The notes beneath the pieces are model-generated. The model did no database searches and was not told the origin of the DNA. It saw only the letters and a list, made by a program, of their open reading frames with translations. A stretch of DNA of 64,000 bases from positions 1 to 64,000 of the forward strand of contig CAXTIU010000009.1 in assembly GCA_964244495.1 (NCBI GenBank). The letters are read 5' to 3'. Position numbers and translations under genes: made by a program. Positions 20,187-28,462 of the stretch are shown one piece after another (within the stretch, counting starts at the first letter, position 1; the number at the start of each line of letters is the position of its first letter). The stretch comes from RH-AL1 sp964244495 (lineage in GTDB: Bacteria; Pseudomonadota; Alphaproteobacteria; Rhizobiales; Beijerinckiaceae).

Positions 20187-20559
20187 GGGTAATGGCTCCG
20201 AACGATCGCGGTTCGCGCGTCTGCGAGGGTGAGGGGGTCGGCGGCGACGCTAGCCCACGGCCCAGCTTGAAACAAGCGTGCCGTATGATGCCCGGATATG
20301 CCCGGTGCTTCACACGCCCGCGCTCCACGCCACGGCACCGGACCGTGGGCGCGATGCCGGATCGGTACGCGGGGCCGGGCTTGCGGCCGTGACGATCCAG
20401 GCGTAGGGTATTGTTACCTTTCCGAGGCGAGCCGGTACCGACCGAGGCGGCCATGATCCTTCCGAAATCCTGACGCATGACGCGGCTGACGCAAGAATGT
20501 GTGTGCCGGGACGATTTCGCGGCCGGGCCGGTGCGGCGGCCGGGCCTCGCCTCCGACCG
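20187..20559. other. Intergenic region with one palindromic motif
   Basis: No gene is supported in this stretch upstream of the aminotransferase. It contains TAGGGTATTGTTACC at 20404-20418, in which GGTA and TACC form an inverted repeat. A copy with one change occurs at 55714-55728, upstream of the HipB-like gene. Nothing else was recognised. Confidence 0.35.
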
Positions 20560-21453
20560 CTACAGGGCCAGGGTCCCGAGCGCGCCGATCTCGTCCATGC
20601 TCGGCAGGAGGCCGCGGACGCGGGCCTCGATCGTCGCGTCCAGCCCCTCGCCGGTGATGGTGAAGAGGTGGTAGCCGGCGCGGTGGCGCAGGGAGCCCTT
20701 CACGCACGAGGCGGAGGCGACGCCCACGACCGGCACGGGCTTGGCCGGGCCGGGGGTGTATTCGACCGACGCCTTGTGGTTGTGCCCGTGGATGATCAGC
20801 TCCGCGCCCACCCGCCTGATCATCAGGGCGAAGGCGAGATGGTCGCTGAGGCCCCGCGCGAGGTGGCCGGTCGGCTCGTCGATGCGGGGGGGATGGTGCA
20901 GCATCACGATGCGCGCGAGCTTGCGCGCGCCGGCGTCCGCCAGCATCGCCTCGCAGCGCTCGCGCTGGAGATGGCCCAGCCGCCCGGACGCGATGAAGGG
21001 TGCCCGGGGGACGCCCGAGCACAGCCCGACGAGCGCGACGCCGTCGCGGACCTTCAGGTAGGGGTAGCCGGAGGCGGCATCGTCGCCCCGCGTCCACGGC
21101 GCGAAGGTGCGGGCCAGCGTCGGCAGCGACCCCTGGGTGTAGGCATCGTGATTGCCGGCGGTGAAGCTCACGTCCTGTCCCGGCCGACCCAGCGTCGACA
21201 GCCATTCCGCCGCCAGGGGGTACTCGCCCGGCAGGCCGATGTTCAGGATGTCGCCGGTCATCGCGACATGGTCCGGCGCCTGATCGAGCAGGTCGGTGAC
21301 GAGGGCGGCGAGCACGTCCATGTCGTGCGCGGCGGAACGGCCGCGCTTCCAGTTGATGTAGCCGGTGAGGCGCTTCCCGACGAGGTCGCGTCGCCGTGCG
21401 CGCGGCAGCGGGCCGATGTGGGCGTCGGAAAGATGGGCCAGGACGAAAGGCAC
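20560..21453 (-). CDS. Calcineurin-like metallophosphoesterase
   Basis: A 297-residue phosphoesterase with the binuclear metal motifs in order: LSDAHIG (Asp9/Asp10 region, His12), a GDI aspartate (MTGDILNIG), GNHDAY, the mid-domain His in LHHPPRID, and GHNHKAS near the C-terminus. The set resembles the CpdA/Icc-like class III phosphodiesterases, although cAMP activity cannot be assigned from sequence. No signal peptide. MPFVLAHLSDAHIG is the normal start. It faces the Nudix gene at 21684 divergently. Confidence 0.87.
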   Translation of the reverse strand: MPFVLAHLSDAHIGPLPRARRRDLVGKRLTGYINWKRGRSAAHDMDVLAALVTDLLDQAPDHVAMTGDILNIGLPGEYPLAAEWLSTLGRPGQDVSFTAGNHDAYTQGSLPTLARTFAPWTRGDDAASGYPYLKVRDGVALVGLCSGVPRAPFIASGRLGHLQRERCEAMLADAGARKLARIVMLHHPPRIDEPTGHLARGLSDHLAFALMIRRVGAELIIHGHNHKASVEYTPGPAKPVPVVGVASASCVKGSLRHRAGYHLFTITGEGLDATIEARVRGLLPSMDEIGALGTLAL

Positions 21454-21683
21454 GCGCCCCCCGAGGAGGTGCGCCCTTCTGACGATCGGGACGCGCCGAT
21501 GAGGAAACCGATGGCGGAGCGACCGCGCCGCCGGGGAAGGATTATAGCCGGCGCGGCGAGGTGTCCATCGGCGGCGGCGGCTTGGGGCGACGAGCCGGGC
21601 GTCGGCGACGCTGGATCGGCCCGCCGTCGCCGGACGCCGCAGCGTGCCCTTCCCCGGCGCGGGTGCCGGCGCTAAGCTCGCGC

Positions 21684-22157
21684 ATGCCCCTCGTCGAAGC
21701 GCCCCCCTGGCTCATGCGCCAGGCCTCCCACCTCCATCACCGCCTCTGGTGGACGCGGGCGGTGACGCTCGGGGTCCGCGCGGTCGTGCTCGAGGGCCGC
21801 GACGTCTTCCTCGTGCGCCACACCTATCGGGACGGATGGTACCTGCCCGGCGGGGCGGTCGACCGGGGCGAGTCGGCGGAGGCGGCGGTCGTCCGCGAGT
21901 TGCGGGAGGAGGGCGGCATCGTGTGCACGGAGCGGCCGGCCCTGCACGGCTTCTATCGCAACGGGCTCGGGGGCAGCCGCGACCACGTCGCCTGCTACGT
22001 CGTGCGCCGCTTCGAGCGCGTCGCGCGCGGGCCGGACCACGAGATCGCCGACGGCGATTTCTTCCCGGCCGATCGGCTGCCGCCGGATGCCACGCCGGCG
22101 ACGCGATCGAGGCTCGCGGAGGTTCTGCGGGCAAGCCCGGTCAGCGAGGATTGGTGA
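21684..22157 (+). CDS. Nudix hydrolase
   Basis: A 157-residue pyrophosphohydrolase of the Nudix family. The Nudix box is complete: GAVDRGESAEAAVVRELREE then GGI, matching GX5EX7REUXEEXGU. It would hydrolyse a nucleoside diphosphate linked to another moiety; the exact substrate is not evident. The start MPLVEAPPWLMRQ (21684) is chosen because upstream codons look non-coding. A 59-base gap separates it from the GNAT gene on the same strand, so the two may be co-transcribed. Confidence 0.88.
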   Translation: MPLVEAPPWLMRQASHLHHRLWWTRAVTLGVRAVVLEGRDVFLVRHTYRDGWYLPGGAVDRGESAEAAVVRELREEGGIVCTERPALHGFYRNGLGGSRDHVACYVVRRFERVARGPDHEIADGDFFPADRLPPDATPATRSRLAEVLRASPVSEDW

Positions 22158-22216
22158 GGGATCTTTTCGGCGACGCGCCTTGTCGCCGACACGGCTCGGA
22201 TGCTACGCGCCGGGGG

Positions 22217-22717
22217 ATGGCCGACCTTCCCCTCGCCCTCAAGCCCCTCGCCGAGGCGGATCTTCCCGCGATCGAGCGCCTCAGCGCGCGCGCCTTCGGT
22301 CCCGGCCGCTACGCGCGCTCGGCCTATCGGCTCAGGGAGGGCGTGCCGGCGGATCGCGACCTGTCGTTCGTCGCCACCGTCGGCACCCTCCTCGTCGGCT
22401 CGAACCTCATGACACCCATCCGCATCGGCACCGCGCCGGCGCTGCTGCTCGGGCCCCTCACCGTCGACCCGCCGTTCCGTTCCGGCGGGATCGGCGAGGC
22501 TCTGGCGCGCCGCTCGCTCGCCGCCGCCCGCGCCGCCGGCCACGCCCTGGTGGTGCTGGTCGGCGACCGGCCGTACTACGCCCGCTTCGGCTTCCAGACC
22601 GTGCCGGCTGGCCAGATCGCCTTCTGCGGCCCGGTCGATCCCGCCCGGTTCCTGTACTGCGAGCTGGTGGAAGGCGCCTTCGCCGGCGTGAGCGGCACGG
22701 TGGGTCGGGCCGGCTGA
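22217..22717 (+). CDS. GNAT family N-acetyltransferase (YhbS-like)
   Basis: A 166-residue acetyl-CoA-dependent acyltransferase. The acetyl-CoA-binding motif A follows LLLGPLTVDPPFRSGGIGEAL (in parts: LGPLTVDP, FRSGGIGEAL), then the helix ARRSLAAARAAGHALVVLVG and PYYARFGFQ, the pattern of the YhbS/N-acetyltransferase branch. The acceptor is unknown. ATG at 22217 follows GGGGG. It ends 13 bases before the stop of the convergent phosphoesterase at 22731. Confidence 0.85.
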   Translation: MADLPLALKPLAEADLPAIERLSARAFGPGRYARSAYRLREGVPADRDLSFVATVGTLLVGSNLMTPIRIGTAPALLLGPLTVDPPFRSGGIGEALARRSLAAARAAGHALVVLVGDRPYYARFGFQTVPAGQIAFCGPVDPARFLYCELVEGAFAGVSGTVGRAG

Positions 22718-22730
22718 CCGGCGGTTGCCG

Positions 22731-23249
22731 TCAGGTCGCCGCCGCCTTGCCGCGCCGACGGCTCGCCAGCATCGCCGCCAGCGTCACCGGCCCGTAGCCC
22801 CACGCGTCGACGCCGACATCGAACTGGCGCGTCATCGGCTTCAGCATGGCGTGCGAGTGGCCGTGCAGGTCGATCGTGCCCTTGCCGATCTTGTTCCAGG
22901 TGCGCAGCGGGTAGTGGCAGAGCACGCAGAGCACGCCATCCTCCTCCAGCTCGACGTAGTCGTGCACGCTTGCCCACACGGGATGCGCGCGGGTTGCCGC
23001 ATCGTCGTTGTTGCCGGTGACGAGGTGCTTGCGGCCGGGCAGGCCGGCGAGCAACGCGTCGAGCGCCGCCGCGTCGTAGCGCGGCGCGACGTCGCCGAGG
23101 TGCCACACCTCGTCGTCGGGTCCGATGGTCGCCCGCCACCGCGCGACGAGGTGGGCGTCGTGGGCGGCGATGGTGGCGAAGCGGCGCTTGGCGGAGTGGA
23201 GGATGCGCGTGTCGCCGAAATGGGTGTCGCTGGTGAAGTAGCGCGCCAT
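22731..23249 (-). CDS. Small metallophosphoesterase
   Basis: A 172-residue calcineurin-like phosphoesterase: SDTHFGD (Asp and His ligands), HLGDVAPR, TGNNDDA in place of GNHD, CHYPLRTW, and DLHGHSHA near the C-terminus. Such short phosphoesterases are common and often encoded beside phage or DNA-repair genes, but no partner is evident. ATG at 23249 (MARYFTSDTHFG) is chosen over an upstream in-frame ATG that would overlap the divergent gene at 23279. Only 29 bases separate the two divergent starts. Confidence 0.85.
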   Translation of the reverse strand: MARYFTSDTHFGDTRILHSAKRRFATIAAHDAHLVARWRATIGPDDEVWHLGDVAPRYDAAALDALLAGLPGRKHLVTGNNDDAATRAHPVWASVHDYVELEEDGVLCVLCHYPLRTWNKIGKGTIDLHGHSHAMLKPMTRQFDVGVDAWGYGPVTLAAMLASRRRGKAAAT

Positions 23250-23278
23250 CTCGTGTAGTATCCTCAAGGGAGCTGACG

Positions 23279-23638
23279 ATGAACAAGAACGAACGAAACA
23301 CCGTTTCATATAAACTTACCGAGAAGCCAACCCGTGCTGAGACGCGGAAGCGCCTAACTCAAATTAAAGGTCGCGAACCGGAACTGCTTAATCGCATCCT
23401 GTCGTTGCATGCGGAAGCGCTGGGGCCATCAGATGGGGTTCGTGATGCCGAGGAGATACGTGACGCCTTCGGGACAGTTGGTTGCTTGATTGAACTTTTT
23501 ATCCGAGACAATCGCGTCCTTAGACAAAGTCTACGGCCACAAACTGCCCGACACGCGATCGTCGCTTTGTTGCTGATCGATCATGGATTTAAGATCCCAC
23601 TAGAACATAGTTATTTTCATCCAGAGATCGAGCGGTAA
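23279..23638 (+). CDS. Hypothetical protein of atypical composition
   Basis: A 119-residue basic, mostly helical protein (KPTRAETRKRLTQIKGREPELLNRILSL in parts; HAIVALLLIDHGFKI). It has no signal peptide and no family I recognise. AGGGAG precedes the ATG at good spacing. Its codon use is visibly AT-richer (AAT, AAA, TTA, TTT, CTT) than the flanking genes, which suggests recent acquisition. It is divergent from the small phosphoesterase (29 bases apart) and convergent with the nucleoside transporter (45 bases). It could be a stray accessory gene or a partner of the phosphoesterase; both are guesses. Confidence 0.65.
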   Translation: MNKNERNTVSYKLTEKPTRAETRKRLTQIKGREPELLNRILSLHAEALGPSDGVRDAEEIRDAFGTVGCLIELFIRDNRVLRQSLRPQTARHAIVALLLIDHGFKIPLEHSYFHPEIER

Positions 23639-23682
23639 ATTGACAACTCACGTTGAAGAGCCTTCCACGAAGTGTGGATTTT

Positions 23683-24918
23683 CTACACGACCAAGCCGAC
23701 GATCGCCCCGCTCAACATCGTCGCCAGCGTGCCCGATAGCACCGAACGCCATCCGAGTGCGGCGATGTCGGCGCGCCGTTCCGGCACCATCGCGTTGAGG
23801 CCGCCGAGCAGGATGCCGAGGCTGCCGACGTTGGCGAAGCCGCACAAGGCGTAAGTCATGATGAGCTTGGAGCGCGCGTCCAGCGCGCCGGCCGGCAGGT
23901 GGGCGAGGTCGAGGTAGGCGACGAACTCGTTGAGCACCGTCTTCGTCCCCATCAGCGCCGCCGCCGTGCCGCTCTGGTCCCAGGGCACGCCGATGAGCCA
24001 GACCAGCGGCCGGAACACCAGCGCCGCGATCCACTGCAGCGTGAGAGGGGCGCCGCCGAACGGGAAGAGGTCGAGGAAATCGTTGACGAGCGTCACGAGG
24101 GCCACCAGCACGATCAGCATGGCGATGATCGCCGCGACGAGGCCGATCCCGTCCATCGTGCCCTTGACGATCGCCTGGAGCGCGCCGCCGGCGGGATCGA
24201 CCGCGTCGAGGTCCGCCTCGCCCGCCGGCTGGGGCTGGAACGGCACCATGATGGCGGCGACCGCGAGCGCGCCGGGCGTCGAGAGCACGGAGGCGATGAG
24301 GATGTTGGCGAAGGAGTCCGGGATGGCGCCGCCCAGGATCGAGCCGTAGATCACCATCACCGTGCCGGCGATGCCGGCCATGCCGCAACTCATCAACGCG
24401 AAGAGTTCGCCCCGCGTCATCGCGCGCAGGTAGGGCTTCACGAGCAGCGGCGCCTCGATCATGCCCACGAAGACGTGGACCGCCGCCGCCAAGCCGAGCG
24501 CGCCGCCGATGCCCAGCGTCCGGCGCAGCCCCCAGGCGAGCGCGCCGACGATCCTTTGCAGGACGCCCCAGTGGATCAGCAGGGAGGCAAGCGCGCTGAT
24601 GACCAGCACCAGCGGGAAGGCGCGGAAGGCCAGCGTGTAGCTGCCGCCCGGCACCGTCTCGGCGTAGGGCAGGGGCGCGCCGCCGAGGAAGCCGAACACG
24701 AGCGAGGTGCCGGCGTCGGTCGCGCGCTGCAGCGTGGCGACGCCCCGGTTCAGCCAAACGAGCAGCGCCACCGCCGGCGGCACCTTGAGGAACAGCACGG
24801 CGATCGCCGCCTGGAGCAGCAGGCCCCCGGCCACGACCCGCCAGGCGATGGACCGCCGCGCCTCGCTGAAGGCGAATGCGATGATGAGGAGGGTGGCGAT
24901 ACCCAGCACGCCGCGCAT
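23683..24918 (-). CDS. Concentrative nucleoside transporter (NupC/CNT family)
   Basis: A 411-residue polytopic membrane protein with about ten hydrophobic segments, importing nucleosides by cation symport. Family motifs are GGSYTLAFRAFPLVLVISALASLL (in parts), GMIEAPLLVKPYL, ALMSCGMAGIAGTVM, MGTKTVLNEFVAYLDL and YALCGFANVGSLGILLGGL near the C-terminus. MRGVLGIATLLIIAF starts directly with the first membrane span. It is a monocistronic minus-strand gene. The nucleoside range cannot be read from sequence. Confidence 0.93.
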   Translation of the reverse strand: MRGVLGIATLLIIAFAFSEARRSIAWRVVAGGLLLQAAIAVLFLKVPPAVALLVWLNRGVATLQRATDAGTSLVFGFLGGAPLPYAETVPGGSYTLAFRAFPLVLVISALASLLIHWGVLQRIVGALAWGLRRTLGIGGALGLAAAVHVFVGMIEAPLLVKPYLRAMTRGELFALMSCGMAGIAGTVMVIYGSILGGAIPDSFANILIASVLSTPGALAVAAIMVPFQPQPAGEADLDAVDPAGGALQAIVKGTMDGIGLVAAIIAMLIVLVALVTLVNDFLDLFPFGGAPLTLQWIAALVFRPLVWLIGVPWDQSGTAAALMGTKTVLNEFVAYLDLAHLPAGALDARSKLIMTYALCGFANVGSLGILLGGLNAMVPERRADIAALGWRSVLSGTLATMLSGAIVGLVV

Positions 24919-25068
24919 CGCTGGCCCGTCTCGAACATGGTGGCCGCCTATGCGGCACTACGGGCGGCGATGCAACAGGCGAGGGCCACCGCCCCGAGGC
25001 GCGCGACGCGCTCAGCGGAGGTCGCGGTAGCCGGGGCGCCTCCGCGACACGGCCCGATCGCGTGAGGG

Positions 25069-25650
25069 TCAGCCCGGGCCGATGACGCGGACCCGGACCT
25101 GCGCGACCCCGGCGTGCAGCATGCCGAGGACCCCGGCGGCGGCGGTCGACACGTCGACGATGCGCCCGCGCACGAAGGGACCGCGATCGTTGACGGTGAG
25201 GACCGTCGCGCGGGCGTTGGCGAGGTTGGTGACCAGCACGCGGGTCCCGAACGGCAGCGTGCGATGCGCGCAGGTGGCGACGCCCACGTGGCCGCCGGCC
25301 GCCGTGCGGTGGGCGCCCCCGTAGTAGGACGCGCCGCCCGTCTGGGCGCCGGCCGGCGCGTCGCGGACCGGGGGCGGAGCGCCCCCGTGCCGATCGGCGG
25401 TGGCGTATCGCGACTTGGAGCGATGGGGAGCCAAGCGGTGCGGGGGGACGTAACGGGGTGTTGCACGATGCGCGGCGACGTGGCGGCGGTGGCTCGCCGC
25501 CAGGTGCGCGAAGCCGGTGCCGTGACGCTGGTGGCGGATGCTTCGCGACGCGGTGGGGGCGTGGTGGCGGCCAAGGTGGGCGTCGGCGGTGCCACTTGTG
25601 ACGAAAGCCGCCGTGAACAGGACGCCGGCGATGAAAGGTACTCTAAGCAA
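25069..25650 (-). CDS. RlpA-like septal/cell-wall protein
   Basis: A 193-residue secreted protein: signal peptide LLRVPFIAGVLFTAAFVTSG (first codon TTG at 25650), a long His/Arg/Thr/Ala-rich linker (about 25-105), and a C-terminal double-psi beta-barrel with GASYYGGAHRTAAGG, TCAHRTLPFGTRVLVTNL and VNDRGPFVRGRIVDVS. RlpA proteins bind denuded glycan strands and in some species cleave them at the septum. The catalytic Asp of the DPBB (NDRGPF) is present. There is no SPOR domain and no lipobox, unlike E. coli RlpA. The TTG start is the only one giving the signal peptide. Confidence 0.85.
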   Translation of the reverse strand: MLRVPFIAGVLFTAAFVTSGTADAHLGRHHAPTASRSIRHQRHGTGFAHLAASHRRHVAAHRATPRYVPPHRLAPHRSKSRYATADRHGGAPPPVRDAPAGAQTGGASYYGGAHRTAAGGHVGVATCAHRTLPFGTRVLVTNLANARATVLTVNDRGPFVRGRIVDVSTAAAGVLGMLHAGVAQVRVRVIGPG

Positions 25651-26131
25651 GAACTGAAGCCTCGGTCGTTATCGGTCCGGGGCCTCTATGGTGTCGACAC
25701 GATCCGCGATAGTCTTGACAAACGGCGCGAAGTCATTCCCTGAAACTTGGAAATATCCGCCATACTATGATCCGATTTGATCTGTCGCCGAGAACACGAC
25801 GAGATTGCAGCCTGAATGTGGGGCTACTCGCGAGCTTGGGGACTCATCGCCGCCGCATGGTGAACTACACTCGAAAGCATGGGCGCCACGTGGCCTGCGA
25901 CCCGGTGCCGACCGAGGTCCGTGCCACATTGCCGACACGCCCCGTCAACGCGATTGTGATCGCGGCCATCGACCGCATCCGGCGTTTCCCAAGCCGGAGT
26001 TATGCGATTGACGCATAACAGTTGACGTGATTCGAGATGACGGGCCGTGGCGGGAGCGGTACTGCCGAACGTCGGCGTGGGTTCGGCGACGCGCTCGATC
26101 GATGGGCGCGGGCATCGCGGAAGGTGGCGGG
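25651..26131. other. Intergenic region upstream of mobA
   Basis: A 480-base region of lower GC without a convincing gene; an 83-codon open frame at 25767-26018 lacks protein-like features. It contains a CTTGAC element near 25714 and TATGAT at 25764 (no well-spaced partner). It also contains the perfect inverted repeat GTTATGCG-N5-CGCATAAC at 25999-26019, listed separately. Confidence 0.4.
25999..26019. promoter_or_regulatory. Perfect 8-bp inverted repeat upstream of mobA
   Basis: GTTATGCG (25999-26006), a 5-base spacer ATTGA and CGCATAAC (26012-26019) form an exact 21-bp operator-like palindrome. It is followed at once by AGTTGACG. It lies 83-113 bases before the possible mobA starts. The size and spacing fit a dimeric repressor or activator. 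The protein that binds it is unknown. Confidence 0.5.
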
Positions 26132-26770
26132 GTGATCGGCATCGTTCTGGCCGGCGGACTGGCGTCCCGCATCGGCGGGGGGGACAAGGGCGCTCGCCTC
26201 GTCCGTGGGCGCACGATCCTCGACCGCGTCGCGACGACCCTGCGCCGGCAATGCGCGCATCTCGTCATCAACGCGTCCGGCGACGCCGAGCGCTTCGCGG
26301 GCTACGGCGCAACCGTCGTCGCCGACGATGTCCGAGGCCATCCCGGCCCGCTCGCCGGTGTGCTGGCCGGCCTGGACTGGGTGGCGACCGAAAGGCCGGA
26401 GGAGGTGTTCGCCGTCACCGTGCCGACCGACGCGCCGTTCCTGCCGGACGACCTCGTGGCCCGCCTCAGCGAGGTGCGGGTCGCCACGGGCGCGAAGATC
26501 GTCTGCGCCCGATCCGGCGGACGCCCCCACCACGTCGTGGCCTTGTGGCCGGTGTCCTTGCGCCACGACCTGCGGCACGCCTTGATCGTCGACGATGTCC
26601 GACAGGTGCGCCGCTTCATCGAGCGGCACGGCGCCGCCTGCGTCGACTGGCCGGTGGAGCCCTACGATCCGTTCACCAACGTCAACACGCCCGACGACCT
26701 CCGCGCGGCGGAGCGAATCGCGCGGCTGATCGTCGACCTCAAGCGGCGAGGAGCCGCTGCACCTCGTTGA
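26132..26770 (+). CDS. mobA: Molybdenum cofactor guanylyltransferase MobA
   Basis: Attaches GMP to molybdopterin-Mo to form the MGD cofactor. Product about 212 residues: the nucleotide-binding GIVLAGGLASRIGGGDKG at the N-terminus, the metal-binding TVPTDAPFLPDDL motif, GGRPHHVVALWP, and NVNTPDDL near the end. GTG at 26132 is chosen because GGAAGG lies 7 bases upstream; ATG at 26102 is an alternative with no clear ribosome site. The last 32 bases overlap the 3' end of the convergent cpdR. Confidence 0.88.
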   Translation: MIGIVLAGGLASRIGGGDKGARLVRGRTILDRVATTLRRQCAHLVINASGDAERFAGYGATVVADDVRGHPGPLAGVLAGLDWVATERPEEVFAVTVPTDAPFLPDDLVARLSEVRVATGAKIVCARSGGRPHHVVALWPVSLRHDLRHALIVDDVRQVRRFIERHGAACVDWPVEPYDPFTNVNTPDDLRAAERIARLIVDLKRRGAAAPR

Positions 26771-27101
26771 CGAGGTCCTTGAGATGGAACGGCTTCGACA
26801 AGACCTTGGCCTGCTTCGGCGCGTTGTTGTCGGGGTTCAGCGCGACGGCGGCGAACCCGGTGATGAACATCACCTTGATGTCGGGGTCGAGTTCGGTGGC
26901 GCGGCGCGCCAGTTCGATCCCGTCCATCTCCGGCATCACGATGTCGGTCAGGAGCAGCTCGAATGGTTCCTCACGGAGCCGGTTGTAGGCCGACAGGCCG
27001 TTGTCGAAGGCGGACACGTCGTAGCCGGCGTTCTGCAGCGCCTTGGCGAGGAAGCGACGCATGTCGGTATCGTCTTCGGCCAGCAGGATCTTGCCCGTCA
27101 T
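26739..27101 (-). CDS. cpdR: Response regulator CpdR
   Basis: A single-domain receiver of 120 residues: acid pocket LLAEDDTDMRRFLAKAL, phospho-acceptor Asp53 (LLTDIVMPEMDGIELARRA), FITGFAAVAL and Lys103 (LSKPFHLKDL). The FITGFAAVAL segment is characteristic of CpdR, whose unphosphorylated form primes ClpXP for CtrA proteolysis; rcdA lies at 18190. An in-frame ATG 7 codons upstream (27122) is also possible. It overlaps convergent mobA by 32 bases. In Rhizobiales cpdR is normally divergent from the N-formylglutamate amidohydrolase gene, as here. Confidence 0.92.
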   Translation of the reverse strand: MTGKILLAEDDTDMRRFLAKALQNAGYDVSAFDNGLSAYNRLREEPFELLLTDIVMPEMDGIELARRATELDPDIKVMFITGFAAVALNPDNNAPKQAKVLSKPFHLKDLVNEVQRLLAA

Positions 27102-27331
27102 GAAATCTTCGGTCTCGGTCATGTCCCATTCCAACGAACGCGACGAGTTGGCGTCAACACGGTTAAGGTTGCGTGAAAGTCCCTCTGACGCGCTTTCGTT
27201 GGCTGTCGCTTGATGCCATAGATCGCGGGGGGTTGGACAGGGATTTGTGCTCGCCGGGCCGATCGCCGAACCGGTCGCACGAGGGTCGGCGCCGGTCCGA
27301 GGTCGCGGCACGACGCGCCGAAGGAGGTCGG

Positions 27332-28267
27332 ATGGGTACCGAGGAGCCGGACGGTTCCTTCGCCGGAGGTTTCGAGACGCACGAGCCGGAACTGGAGCCG
27401 CCGTTCGAGGTCGTCGAGCCGGACGAACTGCTCTGTCCGCTGGTGTTCTCGTCGCCCCATTCCGGCAGCGTCTACCCGCGCCGCTTCCTCGACAGTGCCC
27501 GCCTCGACGCCCTCGCGCTCCGGCGCTCGGAGGATGCCTTCGTGGACGACCTCTTCGCCGGCGCGCTCAAGCTCGGCGCCCCGCTGCTGCGCGCCCGCTT
27601 CCCGCGCGCCTACCTCGACCTCAACCGGGAAGCCTACGAACTCGACCCGCGCATGTTCGACGGCCGTCTGCCCGGTTTCGCCAACACGCGCTCCGTCAGG
27701 GTGGCCGGCGGTCTCGGCACGATCGCGAGGGTGGTCGGTGAAGCGCAGGAGATTTACACCGGGCGCCTCGATGTCGGCGAGGCGCTCGCCCGCATCGAGC
27801 GGCTGTACAAGCCTTATCACGCGCGGCTTCGCGCGCTGCTCGAGCGGGCGCGGCGACTGTTCGGCGTCGCCCTCCTCGTCGATTGCCATTCCATGCCCTC
27901 GTTTCCGCCGCCCCCACCGACCGGCGCGGATCGGCGTCCGAGGACGGACTTCGTCATCGGCGACCGGTACGGGACGAGCAGCGAGGGCGGCTTCGTCGAG
28001 GCGCTCGAGAAGGCCATGCGCGCGCGAGGCTATGTTGTGCAACGCAACAAGCCCTACGCCGGCGGCTTCATCACCGAACATTACGGTGCCCCGTCCGCCG
28101 GCGTGCACGCGATCCAGATCGAGGTGAGCCGGTCCTTGTACATGGACGAGCGAACCCTGGTGCGGATCGGGCGGTTCAGGACCGTCGCCGCCGACCTCAC
28201 GGCGATCCTGTCGGCACTGGCCGACGAGGTCGCGGCACGGCACTCGGATCGCGCGGCGGCGGAGTAG
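27332..28267 (+). CDS. N-formylglutamate amidohydrolase family protein
   Basis: A 311-residue zinc hydrolase of the FGase family, releasing formate and glutamate from N-formylglutamate. Motifs are VFSSPHSGSVYP, LDLNREAYELDPRMF, LLVDCHSMPS (metal ligand His) and ITEHYGAP, followed by AIQIEVSRSLYMDE, all typical. AAGGAGG sits just before ATG 27332; open codons upstream look non-coding. Upstream and divergent is cpdR; downstream are the sRNA and the inositol-monophosphatase-family gene, an arrangement seen in Rhizobiales. No hut operon is nearby, so the physiological substrate is not certain. Confidence 0.9.
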   Translation: MGTEEPDGSFAGGFETHEPELEPPFEVVEPDELLCPLVFSSPHSGSVYPRRFLDSARLDALALRRSEDAFVDDLFAGALKLGAPLLRARFPRAYLDLNREAYELDPRMFDGRLPGFANTRSVRVAGGLGTIARVVGEAQEIYTGRLDVGEALARIERLYKPYHARLRALLERARRLFGVALLVDCHSMPSFPPPPPTGADRRPRTDFVIGDRYGTSSEGGFVEALEKAMRARGYVVQRNKPYAGGFITEHYGAPSAGVHAIQIEVSRSLYMDERTLVRIGRFRTVAADLTAILSALADEVAARHSDRAAAE

Positions 28268-28335
28268 CGATCGATCCATCGGATCGGGGCCGGACATGCG
28301 GACGGATCGCGTTGTCCCGCGTGGGCCGCCAGCTC

Positions 28336-28427
28336 AAAAAAAGAGCCGCGCGTGGAGACCACGGGCGACCCAAGTCTAGGGAGGAAACGCCCAAAGAGGG
28401 CATCCGGCGGCAACGACGTTGCCGCAC
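28336..28427 (-). ncRNA. suhB/mmgR-like (alpha-r8) trans-acting sRNA
   Basis: A roughly 92-nt minus-strand RNA. Promoter: CTTGCT (28462-28457), 17 bases, CATGAT (28439-28434), predicting a start near 28427. Elements 5' to 3': an 8-bp hairpin GCGGCAAC/GTTGCCGC (28425-28407), a GCCC/GGGC hairpin (28402-28390), the unpaired UUUCCUCCC motif (around 28388-28380), ACUUGGG, then an 11-bp terminator stem with one mismatch (28371-28345) and T7 (28342-28336). A CCUCCC anti-Shine-Dalgarno-like loop plus this terminator is the layout of the alphaproteobacterial suhB/mmgR sRNA family; the gene also precedes a suhB-family gene. The family call rests on motif recall, not a covariance search. Confidence 0.72.
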
Positions 28428-28433
28428 CGCAGC

Positions 28434-28462
28434 ATCATGCCTGCCGGCGCGGGAAAAGCAAG
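28434..28462 (-). promoter_or_regulatory. Promoter of the suhB-like sRNA
   Basis: CTTGCT at 28462-28457 and CATGAT at 28439-28434, read on the minus strand, are separated by exactly 17 bases. They match the housekeeping-sigma consensus of Hyphomicrobiales (CTTGAC-N17-CTATAT) at enough positions to place transcription start near 28427, directly before the first hairpin of the RNA. Confidence 0.6.

Noticed and set aside
25767..26018. 83-codon frame upstream of mobA
   Set aside because: No ribosome site, no protein-like composition, and it covers the palindrome at 25999; treated as non-coding.
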